Below, one piece after another: positions 22,607-33,032 of a stretch of 64,000 nucleotides of DNA (the first letter of the stretch is position 1; every line of letters begins with the position of its first letter). The DNA is from Maylandia zebra. Taxonomy: Eukaryota; Chordata; Actinopteri; Cichliformes; Cichlidae. The DNA lies in NCBI RefSeq assembly GCF_041146795.1, contig NC_135175.1, forward strand, positions 33,866,169-33,930,168. Reading direction: 5' to 3'. A program made the translations under genes and the position numbers. The notes below the pieces were generated by a model. That model saw nothing but the letters and a program-made list of their open reading frames with translations, had not been told where the DNA came from and ran no database searches.

Positions 22607-23931
22607 TTAAGCTCCTGGGTGGATGACCTCATGGACTTTTAAGCTGTAACTGTGAGCAAAAGCCTTTCCACACTGACCACAAACAAATGGTTTAACTCCA
22701 CTGTGGATAACCTGATGCGTTTTTAAGTGACCAATCAGAGTAAATGACTTTCCACACTGATCACAACTGAAAGGTTTAACTCCACTGTGGGTGAGCAGAT
22801 GGACTTTTAAGCTGTAACTGTGAGCAAAAGCTTTTCCACACTGACCACAAACAAATGCTTTAACTCCACTATGGATAACCTGATGCGATTTTAAGTGACC
22901 AATCTGAGTAAAAGACTTTCCACACTGATCACAGCTGAATGCTTTGACCCCAGCATGGATGAGCTGATGTGTTTTTATGTGGCCAATCTGAGTAAAAGCT
23001 TTTCCACACTGACCACAAACAAATGATTTAACTCCAGCATGGATGACTTGATGTCTTTTTAAGTGACCAATCTGAGTAAAAGCTTTTCCACACTGACCAC
23101 AAACAAATGATTTAACACCAGCATGCGTGACTTCATGTCTTTTTAAGTTACCAATCTGAGTAAAAGCTTTTCCACACTGACTACAAACAAATGATTTAAC
23201 ACCAGCATGCGTGACTTCATGTCTTTTTAAGTACCTTTTCTGAGTAAAGGACTTTCCACACTGATTGCAGCTGAATTCTTTAACTCCACTGTGGATGAGC
23301 TGATGTGTTTTTAAGTCGCTTTTCTGAGTAAAAGACTTTCCACATTGATCACAGCTGAATGCCTTGGCACCAGTATGAATGACCTGATGTGCTTTTAAGT
23401 GATCAAGGCGATTAAAAGACTTTCCACACTGATCACAGCTGAATGCTTTGACTCCAGCATGGATGAGCTGATGTACTTTTAAGTTGCTACTCAGAGTAAA
23501 AGACTTTCCACACTGATCACAGCGGAACGCCTTGACACCAGTATGAATGAGCTGATGTCTTTTTAAGTTGCTACTCAGAGTAAAAGACTTTCCACATTGA
23601 TCACAGCTGAATGCCTTAATACCAGTATGAATGAGCTGATGAGTTTTTAAGGGACCAAGTCGATTAAAAGACTTTCCACACTGATCACAGCTGAATGCTT
23701 TGACTCCAGTATGGATGAGCTGATGTACTTTTAAGCTGCTACTCCGAGTGAAAGACTTTCCACATTGATCACAGGTAAAGCTTCTGTTCCCACTATCGAT
23801 GCACTGGCGTCTTCTGGGCTGCTTCATAGTGGTCAAAGGGACAACAACTGGATCTGTGCTTGCCGGCGTTGGCTGTTTTTTGCTGATGTCCTCAATGTGT
23901 TGAGGTTTTGGCCTGCTTTCCCACATCTCTC
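22607..23931 (-). CDS. C2H2 zinc-finger protein B, truncated to 14 fingers
   Basis: This paralogue of zinc-finger A lies on the other strand. The exon starts after a CATTATAG acceptor (reverse strand, just above 23,931), in the same phase as zinc-finger A and with the same opening (ESRPKPQH-x-EDI). Fourteen intact C2H2 fingers follow with HTGVKA- or HAGVKS-type linkers. Fingers 8-14 contain near-copies (TQIGHLKRH, AHSYSLKVH twice). The frame then meets a TAA stop at 22,607-22,609 where the paralogue would continue into the next finger, so about five fingers and the conserved tail are lost. It may still make a shorter DNA-binding protein. No effector domain is seen, and upstream exons are not found. 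Confidence 0.7.
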
Positions 23932-24149
23932 CTATAATGACAAAGAAATAAAACAGAAAACCAAATGCAGTTATGGTAAGAAGTAACCCATAAACTGTAC
24001 AGATGTACACATGGCATTCTTAGAACCTTATTCAGATCAAAAGCATCCTCATAAATAAAATATCAATTTCAGAATTTTTAAAAAATATTTGTACTTCGCA
24101 TTGCTTCTTAATACTTCTCCTTTAATGGTTTTTGTCTATTTCTACTACT

Positions 24150-24290
24150 ATTTACACTGTAGATATATAGTGAAGATTAAAGACTCAAAGGGTTTATTGT
24201 CATATGTACAAGAAGAAAAAGCATTTCTCTGTGCAATGAAATTCTTTCTTTGCTGCCACACACACATGCCGGTTAAGTTAAGGGTTGAAA
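24150..24290 (-). repeat. LINE 3'-tail fragment, reverse orientation
   Basis: The stretch ACTCAAAGGGTTTATTGTCATATGTACAAG ... TGTGCAATGAAATTC reads in reverse as an ATTTCATTGCACAG ... CATATGACAATAAA LINE tail. It is an isolated fragment between zinc-finger B and the L1 copy. Confidence 0.5.
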
Positions 24291-25599
24291 GAAAGTATGT
24301 ATATATACACAAATGACACCACATAAAATATAAATAATACAAATAAATAAGTGAAGATAAAATTTAAATCTGAGATAGAAAATAAACCCCCACGTATAAG
24401 CTTAAAAACACTACAAAAGACCAAGGATAAAGGAGGATTAGAACTACCTAACTTTCAGCACTACTTCTTAGCCAACAGGCTTCAGTTTACCTCAGGATGG
24501 CTAAAACATACCCTCTTAGATGAACCTTTGCTAGATGTAGAACAAGCACTTTGCAATAATCTAGAGCTTATCAGCTCAAACATCCAACGACATGAATGCT
24601 TCAAAAGCGTCAACATCGGCTCTTCTCTGACAGCATGGTGGGAGTTTCTAAAATTGACGGCGTCTTCATTAATCCCATGCAAACGTACACCTATCTGGAA
24701 CAACCCTGACATATTACAAAACAATAATATGATAAACTTTTCAGCTTGGAGTGGTAAAGGAATCAAATATTTAGAACATATACTAGAAGGAACAGAATTT
24801 ATTTCATTTGACAGACTAGTTACACAATATGGGATCAACAAGAAAAGATTTTTAGAATATCAACAAATTAAATCCATAGTAAAAAAGAAATTTAAACCGG
24901 GTCAAGTTGAACTACAAACACCACCAAGTGTGGTTCAATTTCTTACTCTTAAAACCCCCAAATTACTATCCAAAATATACAGAATGCTTTCTAAAACAGA
25001 CGAATCAATATCACTTCCTATTGCAAAATGGGAAGCGGATTTATCAGTTAACTTAGACCAAAACTTCTGGTCTCAGATTTGCTTAAAAACCTTTCATCTA
25101 ATTAGAAATCCCAGTCTTCAATTAATTCAATACAAAATATTACATAGAGTGCACTATACAGGTCATCGGATGTTCAAGATGGGCTTTACGTCTACCAACA
25201 ACTGCTCACACTGTCAAACCAAAACACCGGACATTTATATCCACGCTCTTTGGTTCTGTCCACCAGTTCAGAAGTTTTGGTGCGAGATATGTGAAGACTT
25301 ATCGAAGTGTCTGAAATGTAACATTCCAACTTCCCCCTTAGTGTGTTTGTTGGGCAGCTTAGATAATGTCACTTCAGAAAAGAATATCGCCCATATGGTT
25401 TTCACTGCCCTATGCATAGCCAAGAAAACAGTCCTCATGAACTGGAAAAATAAAAATAATCTTAATTCTAACCAATATAGAAATTATCTATTAAAAATGG
25501 TAAATGGCCCGCATTTGTATAGCGCTTTAGTCAGTCCCTAAGGACCCCAAAGCGCTTTACACTACATTCAGTCATTCACACACTGGCAATGGCAAGCTA

Positions 25600-27208
25600 C
25601 AGTGGGGCAAAAAAGTATTTAGTCAGCCACTGATTGTGCAAGTTCCCCCACTTAAAATGATAACAGAGGTCAGTAATTTGCACCAGAGGTACACTTCAAC
25701 TGTGAGAGACAGAATGTGAAAAAAAAATCCATGAATTCACATGGTAGGATTTGTAAAGAATTTATTCGTAAATCAGGGTGGAAAATAAGTATTTGGTCAC
25801 CTCAAACAAGGAAAATCTCTGGCTCTCACAGACCTGTAACGTCCTCTGTAAGAAGCTTTTCTGTCCCCCACTCGTTACCTGTATGAATGGCACCTGTTTG
25901 AACTCATCATCTGTATAAAAGACACCTGTCCACAGCCTCAAACAGTCAGACTCCAAACTCCGCCATGGCCAAGACCAAAAAGCTGTCGAAGGACACCAGG
26001 AAAAGTATTGTAGACCTGCACCAGACTTGGAAGAGTGAATCTACAATAGGCAAGCAGCTTGGTGTGAAAAAAATCAACTGTGGAAGCAATCATCAGAAAA
26101 TGGAAGACATACAAGACCACTGATAATCTCCCTCGATCTGGGGCTCCACGCAAGATCTCATCCCGTGGGGTCAAAATGATCATGAGAACGGTGAGCAAAG
26201 ATCCCAGAACCACACGGGGGGACCTGGTGAATGACCTGCAGAGAGCTGGGACCAAAGTAACAAAGGTCACCATCAGTAACACACTACAACGGCAGGGAAT
26301 CAAATCCCGCAGTGCCAGACGTGTTCCGCTGCTGAAGCCAGTGCATGTCCAGGCCCGTCTGAAGTTTGCCAGAGAGCACATGGATGATACAGCAGAGGAT
26401 TGGGAGAATGTCATGTGGTCAGATGAAACCAAAGTAGAACTTTTTGGTATAAACTCAACTCGTCGTGTTTGGAGGAAGAAGAATACTGAGTTGCATCCCA
26501 AGAACACCATACCTACTGTGAAGCATGGGGGTGGAAACATCATGCTATGGGGCTGTTTTTATGCCAAGGGGACAGGACGACTGATCCGTGTTAAGGACAG
26601 AATGAATGGGGCCATGTATCGTGAGATTTTGAGCCAAAACCTCCTTCCATCAGTGAGAACTTTGAAGATGAAACGAGGCTGGGTCTTCCAACATGACAAT
26701 GATCCACAACACACCGCCCAGGCAACAAAGGAGTGGCTCCGTAAGAAGCATTTGAAAGTCCTGGAGTGGCCTAGCCAGTCTCCAGACCTCAACCCCATAG
26801 AAAATCTGTGGCGGGAGTTGAAAGTCCGTGTTGCTCGGCGACAGCCCCAAAACATCACTGCTCTCGAGAAGATCTGCATGGAGGAATGGGCCAAAATACC
26901 AGCTACTGTGTGTGCAAACCTGGTAAAGACCTATAGTAAACGTTTGACCTCTGTTATTGCCAACAAAGGTTATGTTACAAAGTATTGAGTTGTATTTTTG
27001 TTATTGACCAAATACTTATTTTCCACCCTGATTTACGAATAAATTCTTTACAAATCCTACCATGTGGATTCATGGATTTTTTTTTTTTCCACATTCTGTC
27101 TCTCACAGTTGAAGTGTACCTCTGGTGCAAATTACTGACCTCTGTCATCATTTTAGGTGGGGGAACTTGCACAATCGGTGGCTGACTAAATATTTTTTTG
27201 CCCCACTG
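25600..27208 (+). mobile_element. Tc1-type transposon, full length
   Basis: Long inverted repeats of about 200 bp start CAGTGGGGCAAAAAAGTATT at 25,600 and end, inverted, at 27,208. TA dinucleotides flank both ends (25,598-25,599 and 27,209-27,210). The length of 1,609 bp is normal for Tc1. The two repeats are nearly identical, pointing to a recent insertion. The element lies inside the SINE. Confidence 0.95.
25965..26988 (+). pseudogene. Tc1 transposase with a one-base frameshift
   Basis: The DD34E transposase that moves the element starts at ATG 25,965 (MAKTKKLSKDTRKSIVDLHQ). After GVKK the frame is lost in an A run at 26,067-26,073, which has one A too many; the remaining 302 aa are open to 26,988. 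The start-to-stop length (1,024 nt) is 3n+1, as expected for a single insertion in a 340-aa enzyme. The catalytic residues are all present: Asp in [11 protein letters not shown], Asp in QHDNDPQHT, and Glu in [11 protein letters not shown], 34 residues after the second Asp. HTH motifs ([14 protein letters not shown]) precede them. One indel inactivates it. Confidence 0.9.
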
Positions 27209-28484
27209 TACATTGTAGGCACAGCTGCCCTGGGGCGCACTGACAGAGGCGAGGCTGCCGGACACTGGCGCCACCGGGCCCTCTGACCACCACCAGTAGG
27301 CAAACAAGGTTAGTATGCAGCCAGGAGGCAGCCTGGGATCGAACCACCGACCTTCTGATTAGTGGCTGACCTGCTCTGCCACCTGAGCTACAGCCATCGA
27401 GATTACATTAGTCTCGATACAGCCTCTGCCACCACATCAGATCAATTGCTCTGGGCTCCTTTGATTAGCTCCATCACCTAGTGGGGGTGGGGGGGGGTCA
27501 TAGTTTTGTCCCACCTTCGCTGTTGTGATTGGTGTGGGGGTAGGGACACGCTTAGGGCGTCGGGGGATTCCCCAGGAGCATCTTCCTTGGGGGGGCTCAA
27601 CCCGGGATAGCAGTCATGGCCTATTAGGGGCTCTGTTGGCTCTTAGGTGACTGTTTCCTCGTGGCTGCGTGCAGCGGGGCTAGGGGAGGGTCGACACTGC
27701 TGTTCTGGGCCCCGGTCCGGATGGGCCTTCTCACACCCCCGTTCTCTGCGACCTGCTGGAGCGGGGGGGCCAGGAGGAGGAGTTGGCCGTCCGACTGGGG
27801 TCTGGAGTGTGGGGCCTCCCTGCTGCTGCGGAGTCGGGGTGGTCTGCTTCTCCCCACCGCAGGGAAAAGGGTAACACCACCTGGGTCTGGGTGCAGTTTC
27901 CCCCTCCAGGGGCAAGGGTACCTAGACCCGGTTCTTAGAGTACGCTTGGGGAGTGTGATTGTGTGTACAGCGTCTCTTTATGTCTGTCTCCACGTTGGTT
28001 GAGTGTGGAGTAAGTGCATATGAGAGCATGAGGGTGGGAATGGATGTTTGCATCTGTGTGTGCCTGTATGTCTTGTCTATATGTCAGGTTGGGTATCAGA
28101 CGCCACCTCTCTGGGGACATCTCAGGCCCTCAAAGGTAAGGAGGCCTATCTCCCCGCACCACTTCCCCTGCCAGTGGCAGATGCCCTCAGACATCGGTGC
28201 ATTGGTGGTTCTTTGTGTCCGGGGATGGGCGCCCAGGTACACACCGACTCACTCCTTGGTGGCTGCTTATCGGGGCCTGGGGCTCGCTTGGGCCACTTCG
28301 GGGGTGGGGTGCCCTCAGCCTCTCAGCCTGGGACTCGGTTACTCTGTCTTATCAGTGCTGAGGGTGAGGTTGTTGTCCTCATACCATGACACCAGACAGG
28401 CCACCTCTCTCCTACAAGCCGTCATTCCACATATTGATTATAACGTGGAATGACGTTGAGATGTTCAATGATTTGGTGCAAATT

Positions 28485-29669
28485 ACCGTATTTTCACGAC
28501 CATAAGACGCACTGTGCTAAAAGGCGCAGTCTCAGTTATGTGTGCCATTACTGTATTTAACACACACATAAGGCGCACTGGATCATAGGGCGCATACAAG
28601 TACCGTATGCGTATTTAAAAATAAAGCGGGAGCAAACCTGAGTTCGGTACCTTACTCACATTTTTATTACCAGTAATAGTCATCATCAACAACACACAAG
28701 CATACAAGTGTGCGTATTTAAAAATAAAGCAGGAGCAAAACAAAGTTTGGTACTCACATTTTTATCATCAATCAAACCCATCGAAGTCCTCATCCTCTGT
28801 GTCTGAATTGAACAGCTGCGCTAAATCTTCATCAAACATGCCAGGTTCACTTTCTTCACTGTCAGAGTCACTTTCCGTGCCGTGCGGCTCCTCGGAAATG
28901 ATGCCGGCTTTTGCGAAAGCTCGAACAACAGTGCCAGCAGACATGTTAGCCCAAGCATCTACAATCCATTGGCAAATTGTGGCGTAACTCGCCCGGCGCT
29001 GGTTTCCACTCTTGGTTAAACTGTGGTCTCCATCGGTCATCCATCGCTGGATGTGTTTGTCGCCGATGTGTTTGCTGCAGTAGGAGCGGAAGATGGCCAG
29101 CTTTTCCTTATAATCCGCTGGAAGTTGCTGCGCTACCGTAGTCCTGGTCCGGAGGGAAAAATGGCACCGTTTCATAAAAAGTGAAAGTGAAACTGCTTTT
29201 AGCCGAATGGTGACCGTCGAAACGCTTCTCCCGCTCGTTCTTTGCTCGATGATCGCCTTATGTCCGCGGAAACTCAGCTGCGTTTTCTTGACCTGCCGGA
29301 GCTTGTTTTCCAGCTTCCTCCACTTGCGAACCATCGATTCGTTAATCTTAAATTCTCTCGCCGCTGCTCGATTTCCATGTTCCTCCACGTAGCTGATGGC
29401 CTTCAGTTTAAACTGTGCTTCGTAAGCGTGTCTCTTTGCCATTTTCAGGGTTGTTAAAACAACGATGTCCTGCATAACGCACATACCTGTTCTTTTATAC
29501 AGGTATGTGCAATAAAGTCAACGCACACACTTCACCCTTTAGCGTTCTCATGGTGTTCTCTACTACGTCCTCCTTACAACACACAGGGCGCACTGCGCTA
29601 TAGGGCGCGCCGCACTTTTTGAAGAAAATCTAAGACTTTTAAGTGCGCCTTATGGTTGTGAAAATACGG
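28485..29669 (-). mobile_element. pogo-type transposon, internally deleted (copy 2)
   Basis: The termini are the same as copy 1 (CCGTATTTTCACGACCATAA), flanked by TA at 28,483-28,484 and 29,670-29,671. The length is 1,185 bp against 1,768 bp in copy 1. It keeps the 5' hairpin (29,479-29,510), the ORF start, the C-terminal tail and the post-ORF repeats, but has lost three internal segments. The ends look intact, so it should still be mobilisable by a related active transposase. Confidence 0.9.
28768..29442 (-). CDS. DNA-binding remnant of pogo transposase (224 aa)
   Basis: The frame runs from ATG 29,442 (MAKRHAYEAQF) to the same C-terminus as copy 1 (DEDFDGFD) with no stop. Relative to copy 1 it lacks 12 aa after GHKA (36 nt), 16 aa around the second HTH (48 nt), and the whole catalytic core between the stretch HIGDKHIQ and RWMTDGD (about 493 nt of copy 1). 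It therefore keeps the psq-type HTH and the acidic tail but none of the three catalytic acidic residues. By analogy with internally deleted P elements it could act as a repressor, but this is inference. Expression is unknown. Confidence 0.6.
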   Translation of the reverse strand: MAKRHAYEAQFKLKAISYVEEHGNRAAAREFKINESMVRKWRKLENKLRQVKKTQLSFRGHKAIIEQRTSGRSVSTVTIRLKAVSLSLFMKRCHFSLRTRTTVAQQLPADYKEKLAIFRSYCSKHIGDKHIQRWMTDGDHSLTKSGNQRRASYATICQWIVDAWANMSAGTVVRAFAKAGIISEEPHGTESDSDSEESEPGMFDEDLAQLFNSDTEDEDFDGFD

Positions 29670-29679
29670 TATGGGAAAA

Positions 29680-30775
29680 GTAGGAGTTAAATGAGTTTAG
29701 AATAAACCTGCAATGATACTTGTCTCTGTGATGCTGAATACTTTATTACACTTATGAGTTGTAGTTGGTTGCAAATGTGAAGTTGTTTTAACCTAAAGAC
29801 TTTGTCTTCTAGGATACAGGCTCTGGGTGGAGCTGGGAGTTAAACAAGCTAAACATTTAATTACTGACTAATGTTTTTACACAGGGTTACAGGTTGGAGT
29901 GAAGCTGCTCCAAGTGGGAAACCCTGGAGATTGTTGCACAGTCTCCCTAAAACATTCTTTTACATGTCTCATTGGGGAGTTGACACATGGCGAGAGCCGT
30001 GTGGCACAAGAGGAGTGTCATTTTTTTTAATTTGCATATGTCGTGAGGTGCCATGACGAGAAGGAGTGACTGAGGGGATCGTCCACAACGTGGAAGCTGA
30101 GGCCAGGAGAGAGGCTTCAGGAGGATCAGAGATCACCTTCAGCACAGCAGACATCGCGCAGAGAGCTGTGCTACTGGGCTTCTAGGAGATCATCAAGAGG
30201 AGTCTTTGCACAGCAGACAACTATAAGGAGTGGAAGAGTTTTGACGTTGAAGTTGAGGAAGACAACTAAGGTGTACGACGTGCTCTGCCTTAAATCGTCC
30301 GGGGCATTGGAACATGAGAACCTGAGGGATGAAGGGAGGGTGCCAAGCTCCAAAAGTGACAGCGCAGAGGAGGTCCAGCGATGGACTTGTGGTTCTGTGA
30401 AAAGCACAAATGCCAGGTGACTGTGAAATAACTAACAGCACTTTTTCCACAAGTGAAGCCAGTGACTTACTATCCTAAAAGATTAGACCTAGTTGCTTGT
30501 GCTTTACCTCCATGCGTGAGATCAGTATATGCAGCGGCTCAAACTGTACAATGTTCCGGAAAATAGTTTTATTTCACCCTTTGACACTGTTAGTTCCACA
30601 CGAGGTGGATGTTTTACTACTGCATGCTAAAATGACCTTTCTGTAAGCTACAAGACACTTGTCTCTAATGTCACTATTACTCTCACAACCACACAATCAT
30701 AAAATGGGGCACAATTCTGAATCCGTCAACCCTTTTGCCAATGAAAGAAGAGGGCACTGCTCATGAGTGTAGAGA
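29680..30775. other. Unassigned, possibly 5' part of the retroviral copy
   Basis: There are short frames only. The + strand at about 30,080-30,420 has G/A-rich, coding-like sequence with stops (for example EITFSTADIAQRAVLLGF near 30,130) that might be an internal retroviral or other degraded coding region. No 5' LTR is identified. No gene is supported. Confidence 0.25.
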
Positions 30776-31566
30776 GCACGTGGAGGAGGAGTGTAAGCCC
30801 AGGGATGACGTAATAGATGTGCCACTCGTTGAGGGAAAGGTTTGGTTTGTTGATGGTTTGAGCTTTACAACAGCAGAAGGACAGGCTAAAACAGGTTTTT
30901 ACTGTAGTAGATAGTGAGAAAGTTATCTGTGCAGGACAACTAGCATGTTTCATATCTGCTTAAGCAGCAGAGATAGTAGCTTTAACGGAAGCGTGTAAAG
31001 CTGCAGAGAGACAATATACACTGATGGCCAATATGCAGTTGCTACATTACATTTCTTTGAAGTGCAGTGGGTGAGACGAGATGTGACAGCCTCTACAGGG
31101 AAGCCTGTAGAACACGCCAAACTCCTGCAAAATCTGCTGGAAGCAATAATATTGCCCAGTAGAATTGCCATTTGTAAATGTGTACACACATGTGAGGGAA
31201 AGATCCAGTTGCATTAGGGAATGCTTTTGCAGATAAGATCACAAGAGAGGCAGCTTTCGGAGCACATGGTGTTCACATTTTAGCGGTGCAACACCAACAG
31301 ATGTTGCCTATTATACGAGATGTACTGGCAGACATGCAGGCCCACTCACCTACTGCAGAAAAACAGTTTGGCTCACAAAAGCAGCGAGCTTGCAGGATGG
31401 TGTTTATTGTCTATGTAATAACCCAATACTGCCTCAGAATTTGTATGACCGCTGCGATTTTGAACCATGGGCCGTGCCATGTCTCGACAGGAGGGATGAT
31501 GGCAGCAGTAGAGCAACATTTTCATAATCTAGGATTTAATACTTTAAAAAAAAAATAAAAAAAAAT

Positions 31567-33032
31567 TAGGGCTGAACGATATATCGCATTTGCGACAATA
31601 TCGCGACATGATCAAGTGCAATTTTCTAACCGCAAAGGCTGCGATTATACTGCGATTATATTATACAATTCATGGGCTGCATCCTCCTGAGGCCGCATTT
31701 GTAGACCGATTACGTCACAGCGACGCGCCGAAGGCTGTCCAAATTACTACCATATCCCAGAATTCATAGCGCGGCCCAGCCAAACTCCAGTTTCCAGCAA
31801 TGGCGGCCGCTACTAAGTTTTAAAATTACTCATACTAATCTTTCTGGGTCACAAAATAAACTTTTAACATATTTTCAGGCGAGAAAGTAGTTGTGTAAAC
31901 ATCAAATATCTGCTCGGTTTATCAAGATATCCCATATTTGCAAAAGTGCTTCGACGTTTTCAGAGGGGTCTGCTACCCACCAGCTCGACAGCTAGCCGGG
32001 AGCTCGAGGGTTACTGATGCGGCCGAGAACGGCACAACTCCCGGCACATCATTTTCAGATCACCGCGGAGTTTCGCTGCTCGGGTTAAACGTAATATATA
32101 AGTCACTTAGACAACCTAAAAATGTTATTGTTGGGCTTTTTTCAGTGTTTTGTTTGTTCGTGAGTAAATCGGTTTGGCTGAGATTAAAGTTATTAGATTA
32201 GATAAAATAAAACTTTATTAATCCCCCGGGTGGGTTCCTCCTTGGTTTTCACACAGCTGACTAAACGTCAAACAGAAAACTTATTAAACAGAAGTATGAG
32301 ACAGTCGAGAATTTACACCAGTGTCTGGTTATATTTTAGATAGCAAGAAGCAGACGGCTGAGTTTATTAAACTCCACCGAGACAGCGGTGACGCTAATCA
32401 GAACTAGACCGTCCAATTTCACGCCTTTAAACTTTAAAGGCGTGTTTGTGTGTGTGTTTATACAATTGCTATTATGTTTGCACTTTATGTGTAATGTTAC
32501 TGACTGCAGAGATCAGTAAGATGTGTGTATTTTTTATTTATTAGTTTTATTTATTTAATATTATTTTTTAATTGAATGACTGTAGTAGTTCACAGATGTC
32601 GAAAAACTGAGTGTGGTAAAGCCACTGATTTTGTTTATGTATATTTCTGCAATCTGCACATTGTACTGACTTTCATTTTAATGTTTACACCAGGGTTCCT
32701 TGTCAGCACTTTATGCTCAGATGTTTGTAAGCTAAAAATAAACTATTGTGTATGTTCAAATATACTGTTGTGATTGAAGAAGTTAAATAAAAATGTCAGT
32801 CATCAATTCATGCATCACCTCATGTCATCATAACAGAGGTCTGTCTTCCAGGAAAGAACAGTTTAAAATTAATGTAATATAGTATTGGCCATACTATATG
32901 ATGTATTGCTTGTCTTTGTTTAATAATACAGAAGACAAATACCTTAAAAAATAATCGCATATCGCATCGCAATCGCAATATTGGGGCAAAAAAAATCGCA
33001 ATTAGATTATTTTCCATAATCGTTCAGCCCTA
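31567..33032 (+). mobile_element. hAT-type non-autonomous element, copy A
   Basis: It starts TAGGGCTGAACGATATATCG and ends ...CGTTCAGCCCTA, with a perfect 8-bp target duplication AAAAAAAT (31,559-31,566 and 33,033-33,040), as expected for hAT. The length is 1,466 bp. Subterminal AATCGCAATATTG-like repeats are present. It contains a short LINE-tail-like stretch (about 32,200-32,230) and an 87-aa frame but no transposase. It sits inside the retroviral pol region and is almost identical to copy B (inverted) at 35,953-38,521. Confidence 0.9.
31938..32201 (+). CDS. 87-aa frame in hAT copy A, function unknown
   Basis: The frame starts MQKCFDVFRGVCYPPARQ. The same protein is encoded by copy B at 37,889-38,152 (minus strand), with at least one synonymous difference (GGG against GGC at the Gly of FRGV). 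No known domain is recognised; the C-terminal part is hydrophobic. It may be chance, since the copies are nearly identical throughout, or a leftover first exon of a transposase. Confidence 0.25.
   Translation: MQKCFDVFRGVCYPPARQLAGSSRVTDAAENGTTPGTSFSDHRGVSLLGLNVIYKSLRQPKNVIVGLFSVFCLFVSKSVWLRLKLLD

Larger units (their letters stand above)
25491..27400 (-). mobile_element. tRNA-derived SINE, interrupted by Tc1
   Basis: Read on the minus strand, the 5' head has RNA polymerase III promoter boxes: A box TAGCTCAGGTGG (27,379-27,390) and B box GGTTCGATCCC (27,335-27,345). The body (AGAGGGCCCGGTGGCGCCAG, GGCAGCCTCGCC) continues across the Tc1 insertion into a tail (AAAGCGCTTTGGGGTCC, then GCGCTATACAAATGCGGGCC). 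Without Tc1 the SINE is about 300 bp. Its 3' part recurs at 58,770-58,905. Confidence 0.8.
24340..28480 (+). mobile_element. 5'-truncated L1 LINE, split by a SINE and a Tc1 element
   Basis: The ORF2 C-terminal part (24,351 to about 25,490) resumes after the SINE at about 27,403, reading YISLDTASATTS ... WAPLISSIT and a stop at about 27,481, which is the expected end of fish L1 ORF2. A GC-rich 3' UTR continues to about 28,480. The coding frame is open across the first part (about 380 aa), including KTKDKGGLELPNFQ and the Cys-x2-Cys ... His ... Trp-x-Cys knuckle (CSHCQ ... HALWFC). RT and endonuclease are absent. The GC-rich frames at 27,620-28,450 are 3' UTR, not genes. Confidence 0.75.

Noticed and set aside
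27320..27400. Functional tRNA gene on the minus strand (A and B boxes present)
   Set aside because: The sequence continues into a SINE body and tail, and another copy of the tail occurs at 58.8 kb, so it is a SINE head.
27620..28453. GC-rich overlapping frames on both strands resembling a gene
   Set aside because: They follow the L1 ORF2 stop directly and match my memory of a fish L1 3' UTR; the low-complexity Pro/Gly/Arg translation is typical of GC-rich non-coding DNA.
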